Virus record (IMG/VR): IMGVR_UViG_3300006805_000056
Span: 1 to 41,561 of that record
Direction: 5' to 3' (one strand)
DNA from: a virus
Length of the DNA stretch: 41,561 nt
A program made the translations under genes and the position numbers. The number at the start of each line of letters is the position of its first letter. The first letter of the stretch is position 1. This document shows, in pieces, positions 20,513 through 30,897 of this stretch. The notes under the pieces are model-generated. The model made no database searches. It saw nothing but the letters and a program-made list of their open reading frames with translations, and was not told the DNA's origin.

Positions 20513-22852
20513 GTGCAAGAATTCGAAAAAGCAAATGCAGGCGTAGTAGTTCCTGGTCTCATGAAGAACGACAGTGATTCTGAAACTGTCGATCCCAAGC
20601 AATTGGAGGCTTCTCTCAACAGAGAACAGAAGCTTACTGAGTGGGAAAAAGAACCTCTGATCTCAGATCTCAAGGGCGACCTAGAGTACGCTCGTCAAGA
20701 GAACACAGATCAACGTGCAAACGTTGAAGGTTGGTTGGCTCTGCGTAATGCCACAGGCAACGAGTCTGGCAAGAAGTCAAAACTACCGGGTAGATCCTCA
20801 GTCCAGCCAAAGCTTATTCGCAAGCACAATGAGTGGAGATATCCAGCTCTCTCAGAACCATTTCTGAATGATTACAAGGTTTTCACCATCAATCCGAGAA
20901 CCTTTGAAGACAAGGTTGCATCGGTTCAGAACCAACTAGTGTTGAACTACCAGTTCGATACCAAGATGCACAAAGTTGCATTCATTGATAAGTTCGTCCG
21001 TAAGACAGTTGATGAAGGTACTTGTATTATCCGTGTTGGTTGGAATCGGACTACTGAGAGAGTCATGGTGGAGAAGATCAAGTATGACTACTACCCATTG
21101 AACGACCCTGAGCAGCTGGCCATCTTGGCTCAAGCTACTCAAATGTTCATGGAGGATCCTGATGCCTTCGAAATGAATATGGATATTCCTGATAGCCTCA
21201 AAGCATCGGTAGAGTATTCGGCTGAAAACAGGACTCCTGTTTATGCTCTAGAAAATGGTGTGGAACAGGTCTATGAAGATAAGATTGTCGCCAACCATCC
21301 AAGTGTGAAGATCATCAATGTAGAGAACTTCTTCATTGACCCTTCCTGTGAGGGTAACTGGGAAGAAGCCCAGTTTATGATTCATACTTATGAGTCCACA
21401 AAATCAGAACTCTTGAAGCGCAAGATCTACAGTAATCTTGATGCTGTGAACTGGTCACAGAATGCCATCAAATCTAAACTTGGAGATCCTGATCACAAGT
21501 CCAATAGCCCTCAGATTGATGCCCGTCTGAATACAGACAAGGTGAAGGTCCTGGTTTATGAATACTGGGGCTTGTACGACATCCATGGCACTGGTGAAAT
21601 GGTTCCGATTGTTGTTACCTTCATCGGTGACACGATCATCCAGATGCAAGAGAACCCCTTTCCTGATCGGAAGTTCCCCTTTGTCATCGTTCCGTACATG
21701 CCTATCGACGGCTCTACCTTCGGTGAGGCTGATGCTTCCCTGCTACAGGACAACCAGCGTATCCTGGGGGCCGTTACACGTGGTGTGATCGATCTACTGG
21801 GTAGGTCTGCCAACGGGCAGACAGGCTACGCCAAGGGCTTCCTAGACACTCTCAACCGTCAACGGTTTGGGACAGGTCAAGACTTCGAGTTCAACCCGAA
21901 TGCTGACCCTAGAATAGCCATCCAGCAGATGACCTATCCTGATGTACCTCAGTCGGCCATGCTGGTGATCCAGAACCAGAACCAAGAGGCTGAAGGACTC
22001 TCAGGGGTCAAGAGCTTCTCAACAGGCATCACAGGGGATGCTTTCGGCAAGGTAGCCAAGAACACTGGTGCTGTGCTTGATGCAGCTGGTCAGCGTGAGA
22101 TGAGCATCCTTCGTCGTCTGGCTGAAGGTATGCGTCAGATCGGGAACAAGATGATTTCCATGAACGCTAAGTTTATGGAAAAGAAAGAAGTCATCCGTAT
22201 TACCAACGGTGAGTTTGTTGAGATCCGTAAAGAAGATCTGGCAGGAAACTTTGATCTGATTTGCGATATTGCTTCAGCTCAAGCAGATGAGCTGAAGTCT
22301 CAAGATCTGGGTATGGTCATGCAGACTATTGGTCCTGATATGGATCCTGGTCTACGTGGTGTCATTATGGCTGAGATCTTCGAACTGAAGCGTATGCCAG
22401 AACTGGCTCAACAAGTGAGAAGCTACCAACCACAACCTGATCCAATGCAAGTCAAGATGCAGGAACTTCAAATTGCTTTGCTTGAAGCTCAGATTGCTGA
22501 GGTTCAATCCAAGACTGCGAAGAACCAAGCTGATGCAGAGAATACGGCTTTGGATACAGAGCTGGAAGTTACTGGCACCAAACACCAGAGAAATGTTGAA
22601 ACTCAGGGTGCTCAGGCTAGAGGCAACCGTGATCTGGAAGTTACCAAGGGACTTGTTAAAGGTGAAGCTCCTGCCCAGAATATTGAGGCAGCAGTTGGCT
22701 TTAACAAACTGACTGAAGCAGCTGATGCCCAACAGGCTAAACCAGCTACTCCAGTTATTCCTTGGCAACCTCCGGTAACTCCGGTTCCAATGGCCCCACT
22801 TCAAAGTGCTCAACCACAACAAGTTCCACAGGGACTTGCAATGCCTGTATAA
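20513..22852 (+). CDS. portal protein (N4 gp59 type)
   Basis: The 779-residue protein begins with a GTG preceded by AGGAG at good spacing. Its size is close to N4 gp59. The body has features of large podovirus portals: an N-terminal clip/stem-rich part, a central acidic region, and a C-terminal barrel-like helical tail (MQVKMQELQIALLEAQ, long coiled coil) that projects into the head. The last 50 residues are Pro/Gln/Ala-rich and probably disordered. Dodecameric portal is the DNA gate; terminase docks on it. Confidence 0.88.
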   Translation: MQEFEKANAGVVVPGLMKNDSDSETVDPKQLEASLNREQKLTEWEKEPLISDLKGDLEYARQENTDQRANVEGWLALRNATGNESGKKSKLPGRSSVQPKLIRKHNEWRYPALSEPFLNDYKVFTINPRTFEDKVASVQNQLVLNYQFDTKMHKVAFIDKFVRKTVDEGTCIIRVGWNRTTERVMVEKIKYDYYPLNDPEQLAILAQATQMFMEDPDAFEMNMDIPDSLKASVEYSAENRTPVYALENGVEQVYEDKIVANHPSVKIINVENFFIDPSCEGNWEEAQFMIHTYESTKSELLKRKIYSNLDAVNWSQNAIKSKLGDPDHKSNSPQIDARLNTDKVKVLVYEYWGLYDIHGTGEMVPIVVTFIGDTIIQMQENPFPDRKFPFVIVPYMPIDGSTFGEADASLLQDNQRILGAVTRGVIDLLGRSANGQTGYAKGFLDTLNRQRFGTGQDFEFNPNADPRIAIQQMTYPDVPQSAMLVIQNQNQEAEGLSGVKSFSTGITGDAFGKVAKNTGAVLDAAGQREMSILRRLAEGMRQIGNKMISMNAKFMEKKEVIRITNGEFVEIRKEDLAGNFDLICDIASAQADELKSQDLGMVMQTIGPDMDPGLRGVIMAEIFELKRMPELAQQVRSYQPQPDPMQVKMQELQIALLEAQIAEVQSKTAKNQADAENTALDTELEVTGTKHQRNVETQGAQARGNRDLEVTKGLVKGEAPAQNIEAAVGFNKLTEAADAQQAKPATPVIPWQPPVTPVPMAPLQSAQPQQVPQGLAMPV

Positions 22853-22907
22853 ATAGGGCAGGGAACTCAAACTACTAACTTTAACTTTCAACCAACTGGA
22901 GTTGGCA

Positions 22908-23291
22908 ATGAACCTTTACCAATCAGAATTTGAAGAAGACCAAAGCCCCGAAGTGAATATGACCATGGAGGAGTTTGAAGAACACAAAGCTGCCTGTGAA
23001 GAGTTGCTTGAAAAAGCGAAAGCGGCAGCGAAACTGGTTGATGATCCCAACTTTAAGATGATCGTCATGGAAGACTACTTCACGAAAGAACCTCAGCGTC
23101 TTGGTTCTCTCATGGCTTCCGGGAAACTTACCAAGCAGGGTTTCGATGGTGCAGTGGAAGATCTCCGCTCCATCGGCCATTTGCGTAATTTCCTTCAGGA
23201 CTTCATTGCGAAAGGTAACATCGCAAACGAAGAACTTCAGCAACTTGAGATTGCTCGTCAAGAGATGATTCAATCCCAAGCCATCAACTAA
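22908..23291 (+). CDS. small helical protein between portal and scaffold-like gene (N4 gp58 position), 127 aa
   Basis: ATG 22908 has GGAG 6 nt upstream, so the in-frame TTG at 22902 is not needed. The protein is rich in Glu, Lys and Leu helices (EEHKAACEELLEKAKAAAKL) and lacks recognisable domains. The ribosome site sits in the loop of a small hairpin CCAAC-TGGA-GTTGG. Probably a head-assembly or chaperone-like protein by context. Confidence 0.7.
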   Translation: MNLYQSEFEEDQSPEVNMTMEEFEEHKAACEELLEKAKAAAKLVDDPNFKMIVMEDYFTKEPQRLGSLMASGKLTKQGFDGAVEDLRSIGHLRNFLQDFIAKGNIANEELQQLEIARQEMIQSQAIN

Positions 23292-23325
23292 TCCCCCCTG
23301 ATTTTTCAAACAGAAAGAATTTATC

Positions 23326-24516
23326 ATGCCAGACAATGATCAGATCCAACCCCTCGATCTGGACACTCTTAGCGATGAAGAAGTGATGAAACTTGATCCC
23401 AATCAGGTACATGCTTTGATGAATCCAGGGAGTGAACCAAATGCACAATCACAAGAACCTGCTGTTGAGCCTGGAGATGTTATCGAACCAGCAAATGTGG
23501 ATCCTGTTGTGGTTGTTCCCACACAGGTTTCAGAGCCGGTCCAAGTTGAACCAGCTGTCCAAGTACCCGTTGCAGAAGCAACACCAGTACAACCCACCAA
23601 AGCTCAAGAGCAGAAGCCGGTTGAGAAGCCTACGGAGCCAAAGGCACCAGTAACAGAACCTGCAAAACCAACAACTGATGCAGCTGGGGCAATGGATTTC
23701 TACACCAAAGTTACTGCTCCATTCAAAGCTGATGGAAAAGACATCCAGGTGAGAACTCCTGAGGATGCCATCAGACTTATGCAAATGGGGGTCAACTATT
23801 CCCGCCGTATGCAGGAAATGAAACCCCTACGAGCCACAGACAACCTGCTCAAGGCCCATGGTTTGAATGACCCTGAGAAGTTGAACTTTGCAATCGACCT
23901 CATGAAGGGGAAACCTGAAGCAATTCAGAAGCTTCTGAAGGATCATAAGATTGATCCTATCGACATGGATGTAACCAAACCCACTGGTTACAAAGCTACT
24001 AATTACCAAGTTGATACCAAAGACCAAGCTTTCCAAGATGCAATCGAAACAACTATGGCTGCTGAAGGTGGTAAAGACCTTATTCGGGATATTAACTCCC
24101 AATGGGACGATACTTCTAAAGAAGCTTTGCGGGATCAACCTGATATTTTTCAAAATCTACTTGATCAAAAAGAAAAAGGGATTTATGGAAAGGTTAAGAC
24201 AGAGTTGGAATACCAGCGGACAATGGGTTATTTGACTCATGTTCCCTTCCTACAGGCTTACCATCAGGTAAGTGCTGCGATGCACAAAGCTGGTGTATTC
24301 AATCCTGCTCCTACGACCCAAGTCCAATCAACTGGTATTGCACCAATTGACACTGGCACCCGGAAGGCAGTTCTGCCGAAGACTGAGCAGCCCAATCCAA
24401 GCCTCTCTTCAACAACCCAACCCCGTGTTGTTCCATCAAATGGTGGCAACCAAAATGTCCCGGATTACTCAACCATGAGTGATGCTGATTTCTTGAAACT
24501 GGCACCACCTGGATAA
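23326..24516 (+). CDS. scaffold-like head protein (N4 gp57 position), 396 aa
   Basis: The protein has a disordered N-terminal third rich in Pro, Val, Glu and Gln (VQVEPAVQVPVAEATPVQP). A helical middle follows, then a Pro/Thr/Gln-rich tail ending in a short acidic helix (YSTMSDADFLKLAPPG). The N-terminus has a similar helix (DTLSDEEVMKLDPNQV). Low-complexity ends with a helical core directly before the capsid gene suggest a scaffolding protein. No protease gene is visible nearby. Confidence 0.65.
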   Translation: MPDNDQIQPLDLDTLSDEEVMKLDPNQVHALMNPGSEPNAQSQEPAVEPGDVIEPANVDPVVVVPTQVSEPVQVEPAVQVPVAEATPVQPTKAQEQKPVEKPTEPKAPVTEPAKPTTDAAGAMDFYTKVTAPFKADGKDIQVRTPEDAIRLMQMGVNYSRRMQEMKPLRATDNLLKAHGLNDPEKLNFAIDLMKGKPEAIQKLLKDHKIDPIDMDVTKPTGYKATNYQVDTKDQAFQDAIETTMAAEGGKDLIRDINSQWDDTSKEALRDQPDIFQNLLDQKEKGIYGKVKTELEYQRTMGYLTHVPFLQAYHQVSAAMHKAGVFNPAPTTQVQSTGIAPIDTGTRKAVLPKTEQPNPSLSSTTQPRVVPSNGGNQNVPDYSTMSDADFLKLAPPG

Positions 24517-24553
24517 GAGAATCCTTTGAGAAGTTTGAAAAGGATAATTTGCA

Positions 24554-25996
24554 ATGACTCAGCTTTATAATGCCCCTCCTGGTTCGCCGTCTACGATTGG
24601 CACCCAGTTTAACACCCACTACTGGGATCGTCGGTCTCTGATTGACGCTGCCTGGGAAATGTTCTTCAGCCCTCTGGCTGATGTCCGTTCGATGCCTACC
24701 AACTACGGCAAAGAACTCAAAGTCTACTACTACGTCCCACTGCTCGATGAACGGAACATCAACGACCAAGGTATTGACGCTTCTGGTGTTACTATCTCGT
24801 CAGCTGATTTCATGATCAAGCTGCGGAAGTCCTACTCGTTCGTGGTTGAAGCTGATGCTACGGCAACTGCTGCTGCGATCAACGCTATCCAAGGCTCAGC
24901 TGCCGTCAAGTCCGGTGCTTCTACTCCTTGGCTCGTGACTGTTTCGGATACCACTCTCGTTGCTGCCTCTGCTGCTGAACTGGCTGCTCTGGAAGCTGCG
25001 ATTGATGCTGCTACCAATACTTCTGGTGCTGCTCTGTACCAAGTGGAACAGCGTTCGGGCAACCTGTACGGCTCGTCTAAGGACGTGGGTACTATTGCTG
25101 CTCGTATGCCTGAACTGACTGAAGTTGGTGGTCGTGTGAACCGCGTTGGTTTCACTCGTATCGAACGTTCGGGTACTCTCCAGGAACATGGTTTCTTCAC
25201 TGAATTTACTGAAGACTCCCTGACCTTCGATACCGACTCTGACCTTTATGGTCACATGTCGCGTGAAATGGTGACTGGTGCTAACCAGATCACTGAAGAC
25301 CTGCTTCAGATCGACCTGCTGAACGCTGCTGGTACTATCGTCTACACGGGGACTGCTACCTCGGACGCTACGACCACAGGCCAAGGCGCTGACAAATCTG
25401 TCGTGACCTACTCGGATCTCAAGAAGCTCGGCATTACGCTGGACGACAACCGGACTCCGAAGAACACGAAGATCATCAAAGGTTCGACCATGACTGATAC
25501 CAAGACGGTTAACGCCGCTCGGATCATGTACATTGGTTCGGAGCTGCAAACGACCGTTGAAAACATGGTCGATGGTCTGGGCAATGCTGCTTTCACCCCC
25601 GTGCGTCAGTACGCGGATGCAAGCACAATCATGAACGGTGAGATCGGTACTGTCGCAGACTTCCGCGTCATTGTCGTGCCGAACATGTTCAAGTGGGCTG
25701 GTGCTGGTGCAGACGCTACTGCCAACGCTGGTTATCTGGAAACTGCTGGTAAGTATGACATCTTCCCGATGCTCGTGGTTGGCTCGGAATCCTTCGCTAC
25801 TGTTGGTCTTCAATCTTCAGGCAAAGCCGGTGGCAAGCAGAAGTTCAAGATCATCGTGAAGAAGCCTGGCGAAGAAATGGCCACGGTTCAAGACCCTTAC
25901 GGCAAGATCGGCTTCAGCTCGATCACGTTCTACCACGGCTTCATTGCCCTGCGTTCTGAACGTATCGGCCTCGTGAAGACGGTCGCACCTGAGTAA
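24554..25996 (+). CDS. major capsid protein (N4 gp56 type)
   Basis: The 480-residue protein carries sequences characteristic of the N4-like capsid family: KELKVYYYVPLLDERNINDQ, GNLYGSSKDVGTIAARMPEL and GGRVNRVGFTRI. It has an HK97-type fold by family knowledge. It is about 80 residues longer than N4 gp56; an Ala-rich stretch at residues about 95-175 may account for this. Codon use is strongly biased and GC-richer than neighbours, as expected for the most abundant protein. AAGGATAA precedes ATG 24554, and a terminator follows. Confidence 0.93.
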   Translation: MTQLYNAPPGSPSTIGTQFNTHYWDRRSLIDAAWEMFFSPLADVRSMPTNYGKELKVYYYVPLLDERNINDQGIDASGVTISSADFMIKLRKSYSFVVEADATATAAAINAIQGSAAVKSGASTPWLVTVSDTTLVAASAAELAALEAAIDAATNTSGAALYQVEQRSGNLYGSSKDVGTIAARMPELTEVGGRVNRVGFTRIERSGTLQEHGFFTEFTEDSLTFDTDSDLYGHMSREMVTGANQITEDLLQIDLLNAAGTIVYTGTATSDATTTGQGADKSVVTYSDLKKLGITLDDNRTPKNTKIIKGSTMTDTKTVNAARIMYIGSELQTTVENMVDGLGNAAFTPVRQYADASTIMNGEIGTVADFRVIVVPNMFKWAGAGADATANAGYLETAGKYDIFPMLVVGSESFATVGLQSSGKAGGKQKFKIIVKKPGEEMATVQDPYGKIGFSSITFYHGFIALRSERIGLVKTVAPE

Positions 25997-26013
25997 TCTC
26001 CTCAGGCTCTACA

Positions 26014-26042
26014 GGAGGGGGGCTTCGGCCCCCCTTCTTTTT
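26014..26042 (+). terminator. terminator after the capsid gene
   Basis: GGGGGGC-TTCG-GCCCCCC (26017-26034) extends by further pairs at its base and is followed by TTCTTTTTA. It lies 18 nt after the capsid stop, so most late transcripts may end here and downstream internal virion proteins are made from read-through or another promoter. Confidence 0.93.
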
Positions 26043-26073
26043 ATCTACCCACAACAACAACAGGAAAAGCACC

Positions 26074-26754
26074 ATGACCAAAATTACAAATCTCGGTATT
26101 GATGAAGCTATTAAAGCAGTTCAAGCCATGGATACCATCGAAGAAGTTCGGACTGTTGCTACAGATCTGGACATCAAATTCTCAGGCAATACTGGTCTAG
26201 AGACTTTGAAAACCAAGATCGTCAATACACTGAGTGTAATGCCTAGTCTTGAAATCAAATCAGAAATTGACTTCGGTGGTCAGGATGAAGAGATCGAAAT
26301 TGCGAAGCCAATTGTGAAACAGGATCTTTCAGTATCCAAGCTTCTGACAATGGATCCGACTCTTGAGAAGAATCCCAACATTCGTCGGCAGATCATCCGT
26401 GCTCAAGCTCTCAAGCTGGTTCGTGTGAAGATCACCAACCTGGATCCAAGTGATGCCATGTTGAGTGGTGCAATCATCTCTATGCAGAGCAAGTACACAG
26501 GTAAAGTCGCCAAGTATGTGCCCTTCGGTGATGAATCGGAAAATGGGTATCACATTCCCCAGATCATCTATGACCACATCAAAGGTCAGAAGTTTGCTCT
26601 TCGTAAAGAAGCCAAGGGTGGACGGTTTGGTGTGAAGACCTACAAGACTACTATGGTCAATAAGTTTGCCATTGAAGTTCTGCCACCACTTAGCCGTCAA
26701 GAGTTTCAAGAACTGGCCGCTCATCAAAGGGCGTCTCAAGCTATCGACATCTAA
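26074..26754 (+). CDS. virion protein downstream of capsid (N4 gp55 position), 226 aa
   Basis: The protein begins with a helical 60-residue part (LGIDEAIKAVQAMDTIEEVRT) that looks like a compact helical domain. A linker and a mixed C-terminal domain follow (QALKLVRVKITNLDPSDAMLSGAI, RFGVKTYKTTMVNKF). No catalytic motif is seen. Position right after capsid and terminator matches N4 gp55. The exact role, for example capsid accessory or internal protein, is unknown. Confidence 0.7.
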   Translation: MTKITNLGIDEAIKAVQAMDTIEEVRTVATDLDIKFSGNTGLETLKTKIVNTLSVMPSLEIKSEIDFGGQDEEIEIAKPIVKQDLSVSKLLTMDPTLEKNPNIRRQIIRAQALKLVRVKITNLDPSDAMLSGAIISMQSKYTGKVAKYVPFGDESENGYHIPQIIYDHIKGQKFALRKEAKGGRFGVKTYKTTMVNKFAIEVLPPLSRQEFQELAAHQRASQAIDI

Positions 26755-26803
26755 GTGTAGGTTCTATACGTAGAGCCTTATTGTAATTGAGAGAGGTATT
26801 CAG

Positions 26804-28126
26804 ATGACGGTATATACCGACGACCAGATTGTTGATGATCTGGCTAATCAACTGTTTACCTCTCTCGTTGCAGATGCTCCCGCTCCTCCAACAGTAGACT
26901 TCACAGATCCAGATTTCTCATTCCTGAAGGATGAGACCTCTGAACTCTATAAAGACCAGAAGGTTGTTTCCCTTGAACAGCTGACTGAAGTTTCTCTTGA
27001 TGGTAATGGCGTATTCGACAGTCTCATGCGGACTGTGGATCTGCATATTGCCAGAGAATTCAAAGGCAACCGGATCACAGGTGATCAGTATGCCAAGGTT
27101 TACACTGAAGTCATGACTGGGACTCTGGGCGTATCTGTCCAGTTCCTCCTTCAGAAAGATCAAGCCAAGTGGGCTGCAATCACTGCTCAGATGCAAGCAA
27201 GGGTCGCTGCGATTCAGGCTGTACAAGCTTTGATCGAGCTTGAGAAAGCCAAGGCTGAAACCCAAAAGATGATCTTCGATATGAAGAACTCTGGTGCAAC
27301 CTACGCTCTGACCAAGATGCAGATTGCAAGTGAGAATACCAAGTACTTTCTCATGGAAGCCCAAACCAGAGGTGAGAACTACAAGAATGAATTCTTGCTC
27401 CCAGCTGAGTTGGCCATTCAACAGTATCAGCGGATGGAGGTTCTTCCTTCGACTGTGAATATCAACAAGGTCCAGTCGGATCGTATCCTTCCTGCTGAAG
27501 CTGCAATCAAGGAATACACCAACAACCATATGCAGCCTATTGAGAAGGCAACTGCGGCTTACAATCTGGAAGTCTCATTGCCAATCAAAACAGACATTGA
27601 TGTCTTCCAGCGTGACTCCTTGCTGCCAGTTACTCTGGCTCAAGAGCAGCATAAACTGAACCAACAGATGCCTGCACAGACCAACCTTCTGAAGGAACAG
27701 CATGAGAGCCAACGTGCTCAGACCCTGGACACTAGGTCGGATAACATTACCTTGGTTTCAGGTCTCCTTGGAAAACAGAAGCAATCTATTGCCCTGGATG
27801 TTGATACCAAGCAATTCAACTTGGATGAGACTATGCCAATCCAGCTCGATCTGGTGAAAGAGCAGCGTGAGAGTGAACGGTCGAAGACCCTGAATACCAG
27901 AACTGATGGTGAGACTGTCGTTGGTTCAGTTGGTAAGCAGAAGGATCTGTACACTCAACAGATTGACTCCTTCGTTAAGGATGCCAAGTACAAGACAACC
28001 AAGATGTATCTGGATGGATGGATCACTCAGAAGACTTTGGATGAAGGTCTGATTGCTCCTACGGAACTTCAGAATGCTGCCATCAACTCTGTTCTGGAAG
28101 CCAACAGAGCAGAAAACGATCTCTGA
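26804..28126 (+). CDS. helical virion protein (N4 gp54 position), 440 aa
   Basis: GAGAGAGG precedes ATG 26804. The protein is almost wholly helical with coiled coils (residues about 130-180, QMQARVAAIQAVQALIELEKAKAETQ). It has repeats of the kind LPAELAIQQYQ / LPAEAAIKEYT / LPVTLAQEQHK, about 30 residues apart. Such repeating helices suit an internal, rod-like virion protein. The stop codon is 14 nt before the next ATG. Confidence 0.7.
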   Translation: MTVYTDDQIVDDLANQLFTSLVADAPAPPTVDFTDPDFSFLKDETSELYKDQKVVSLEQLTEVSLDGNGVFDSLMRTVDLHIAREFKGNRITGDQYAKVYTEVMTGTLGVSVQFLLQKDQAKWAAITAQMQARVAAIQAVQALIELEKAKAETQKMIFDMKNSGATYALTKMQIASENTKYFLMEAQTRGENYKNEFLLPAELAIQQYQRMEVLPSTVNINKVQSDRILPAEAAIKEYTNNHMQPIEKATAAYNLEVSLPIKTDIDVFQRDSLLPVTLAQEQHKLNQQMPAQTNLLKEQHESQRAQTLDTRSDNITLVSGLLGKQKQSIALDVDTKQFNLDETMPIQLDLVKEQRESERSKTLNTRTDGETVVGSVGKQKDLYTQQIDSFVKDAKYKTTKMYLDGWITQKTLDEGLIAPTELQNAAINSVLEANRAENDL

Positions 28127-28140
28127 TCGGGAGATCGTTT

Positions 28141-30879
28141 ATGGGTATTTTCAGTGCCAAGAAGACAGTCGTGGTCTCATCTACAGTCTACAATATGGCT
28201 GGAGATGAGGAGCCAAGACCTAATTTCTTGAAGACCAGCATGTTCTCTGCCGTGATGTCTCCCTACAAGAAATACTTGGGGGAGACACTGGTTACGAATT
28301 ACTTGACAGGACCAGGTATCAAACAGCGTCAGGTTTTTAGCTGGGCTGTGAGAAACAACTTTGCTGGATTGCCTACCTTCAACGTCAGACAGTCAGCCCC
28401 GATTGATCTTAGCATAGTCAAAGCTGAGATCCCTGTTCCTGGTTCACCTTCTGGTTTGGTCACTGAGATCCAAGACGCATTTGTGTCTGATGGGGATTAT
28501 GAATACTTCGTAGAGAAGTACGTGCTGGATAACCACCCTCTTCTGTACAACACAGACTACGTTTCAGAGTACGATAAGGCTACCCATGAGATCACCATCC
28601 AGTTCGATGGTGGTGCCACTGAGGTGTTCTCTGCTGGAGACTACGACTCCAACTCCCGGTACGTGGTTGCCCATTACTACCATCAGCTCCCAGGCTCTCT
28701 ACAGGCTCTGGTTACAGGCTCTACGACCACAGGTGTCCTGGCTGGGGCACTGCCCTCTAACAGTGGCTACACGCTCATTACGACCGAAGATACGACCTCT
28801 GTTGACTATGACCTTGAGCAGGAAGTGGTTGAGACCAAAACCTACTCCAATGGGGATCCTACTGTTGTCACGACAACGAACCCAGATCCGACCATCGCTT
28901 TCATGGGGGTTCACAGGCTTAGAACCAAGACGGTCTACAATGGCAACACTGACGGCCAGACTGAAACCAAGGAGACAGAACACTTCTACCATACCTACGA
29001 GTATCGGGAGATCTACACCTCCAGTCAGACTGTGGTGGTGGTTAACGATCTTGGAGGAGGTGTCACCGAGACTGTGACGACAGAGACTACAGGGGATTTC
29101 CTGCGGCCTGTTTATGACTATCGGATCGATACTCAGGTGAATGTACTGGGTGAGGTTATTGGTGGAGCACAACTGTTCATCTACAAAACCGGGACAGGTA
29201 ATGTTGTTCTGGATGCTTTGGATGTGTCTGTTGGTTCACCAGTAACTGCTGAGTTTTACCCATTCATTCCAGTACGTTTGGATAACGTCTCGATCACTGC
29301 ACCAGTGTATGTGGATAATGGTCTGCTGGCTGACTGCAAGAAGATCTACAAGAAAGCTACTGGGAAACAGAAGTTTCTGGATTTGGTAGAAGAAGTTGAA
29401 GAGAACGAGGATCTTGAGGAAATCGACTATGCTTATGTTCAGTATGGAGCAACACTCAATACTACAGACAAAAGCTGTCAGAAGTACCTCTACCGCTTCT
29501 TTAAGGATCTGATTCCCTATCAGAATACTGATGGGAGCTACATTGCCTCATACCAAACCCAAATCAATAACTACCAAGATGCAGTCGAAGACTACATTGC
29601 TTGGCAGTACGCACAGGAAGATTCTGGACTCCCTTTGTATGGAGCAGCTCGCCCACCTGTTCCAGGATTGGCAGCTCCAAAGACTACGACAATTCAGTTG
29701 AAAACAGCTGATCCTCGTCTTCAGGATTCAGATACCAGAATTACTTGGGTGACAATTACTGAGACAAATCATAGTGGTCTTGGAAGAACTGGAGCCAAGA
29801 AGGATGACATCTGGTTTGTGAAACAGACCCCAATTACTTGGGATGTGTTTTCTGGCATCAAGAAGACTACAAGCCTTGGGGGTGATGCTACTCTTGGTGA
29901 GCCAAAGTTCACGGCTAACAAGATCGAACAGGTGTACATGTATCACCAGACTGGTGCTTCAACGTACTCTCGACTTCGGATCTATGGTCTAACCCACCAA
30001 AACTTCATCTATGGTGGGAAGGCTGTAACCGTAACAGCTGTAGAAGCCATTGATGATCCTGATAACTCAGGCTTCCTGGTTCCCCTGCATAATCCCACAT
30101 TGAAAGAACTGGGGCTTGTCCACTCAACTCAGATGGCTACAGCCAACACATTCATCGTGTTTAACTGCTACAAGGTCTTCAAGAAGAAGTGGTATCAGAC
30201 ATTCCTTGGGATGCTGTTTATTATCTTTGTGGTCATTGTTGTTGCTGCACTTGTGGCACCAAACTTCGTGGGAGGTCTCTCAGGTGCTCTCGGAAACAAC
30301 GCTACCTTGGGTGCTACACTTGGATTCTCAGGTACTCAGGCTGTCATTGCTGGGGCATTTGTGAATGCTCTGGCCGGTACTATTATTTCGATGGCTCTGT
30401 CAGAAGTCTCTACTAAGATCTTCGGTGCAAAGTGGGGTGCTCTGATTGGATCGTTGATCAGCTTTGCGTTTACATTCATGGCTGGTGGTGGGCTGAGCAA
30501 TCTCTCATCCATCTTTACTCCAGCCAATCTACTCTCATTGAGTTCAGCATTGGCCAATGGATACTCTGGTTATGTTCAGGCTGAGATCGGTGAGATGCAA
30601 ACTGAAATGTTCGAGAATCAAAAAGAATACGATGCTCAAATGGAAAAGCTTCAGAAGATGATCAATGAACTAGGGGGCAATAACAGTTTGTATTTTAACC
30701 CCATGGAGCTTACAGATAGCGTCAAAGGCAATGGTTCTGGACAGACTCGTGGCAGTTACATGCCCGAGACTCTCGATGAGTTCATCCACAGAACGACCCT
30801 AACGGGTTCAGACATCGTAGAAATTACCCTGTCTCTTGTCACCGATTTCGCAGACATCAATTTGAAAGCACTTGAATAA
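28141..30879 (+). CDS. large virion protein with C-terminal membrane segments (N4 gp53 position), 912 aa
   Basis: The first 650 residues are beta-rich and include a Thr-rich stretch with acidic, repeat-like text (TTTNPDPTIAF, ETVTTETTGD). Residues about 690-810 are strongly hydrophobic (GMLFIIFVVIVVAALVAPNF, VIAGAFVNALAGTIISMALS, WGALIGSLISFAFTFMAGGG), three or four spans, followed by a helical segment. This may insert in the host membrane during DNA ejection. In N4 several internal proteins in this position are injected with the virion polymerase. GGGAG precedes ATG 28141. Confidence 0.7.
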   Translation: MGIFSAKKTVVVSSTVYNMAGDEEPRPNFLKTSMFSAVMSPYKKYLGETLVTNYLTGPGIKQRQVFSWAVRNNFAGLPTFNVRQSAPIDLSIVKAEIPVPGSPSGLVTEIQDAFVSDGDYEYFVEKYVLDNHPLLYNTDYVSEYDKATHEITIQFDGGATEVFSAGDYDSNSRYVVAHYYHQLPGSLQALVTGSTTTGVLAGALPSNSGYTLITTEDTTSVDYDLEQEVVETKTYSNGDPTVVTTTNPDPTIAFMGVHRLRTKTVYNGNTDGQTETKETEHFYHTYEYREIYTSSQTVVVVNDLGGGVTETVTTETTGDFLRPVYDYRIDTQVNVLGEVIGGAQLFIYKTGTGNVVLDALDVSVGSPVTAEFYPFIPVRLDNVSITAPVYVDNGLLADCKKIYKKATGKQKFLDLVEEVEENEDLEEIDYAYVQYGATLNTTDKSCQKYLYRFFKDLIPYQNTDGSYIASYQTQINNYQDAVEDYIAWQYAQEDSGLPLYGAARPPVPGLAAPKTTTIQLKTADPRLQDSDTRITWVTITETNHSGLGRTGAKKDDIWFVKQTPITWDVFSGIKKTTSLGGDATLGEPKFTANKIEQVYMYHQTGASTYSRLRIYGLTHQNFIYGGKAVTVTAVEAIDDPDNSGFLVPLHNPTLKELGLVHSTQMATANTFIVFNCYKVFKKKWYQTFLGMLFIIFVVIVVAALVAPNFVGGLSGALGNNATLGATLGFSGTQAVIAGAFVNALAGTIISMALSEVSTKIFGAKWGALIGSLISFAFTFMAGGGLSNLSSIFTPANLLSLSSALANGYSGYVQAEIGEMQTEMFENQKEYDAQMEKLQKMINELGGNNSLYFNPMELTDSVKGNGSGQTRGSYMPETLDEFIHRTTLTGSDIVEITLSLVTDFADINLKALE

Positions 30880-30897
30880 TTCTGAGAGGATTCACCC

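Noticed and set aside
24896-25813. 305-codon antisense frame through the capsid gene
   Set aside because: It mirrors the strong codon bias of the capsid gene; no ribosome site and an implausible Ser/Arg/His-rich product.
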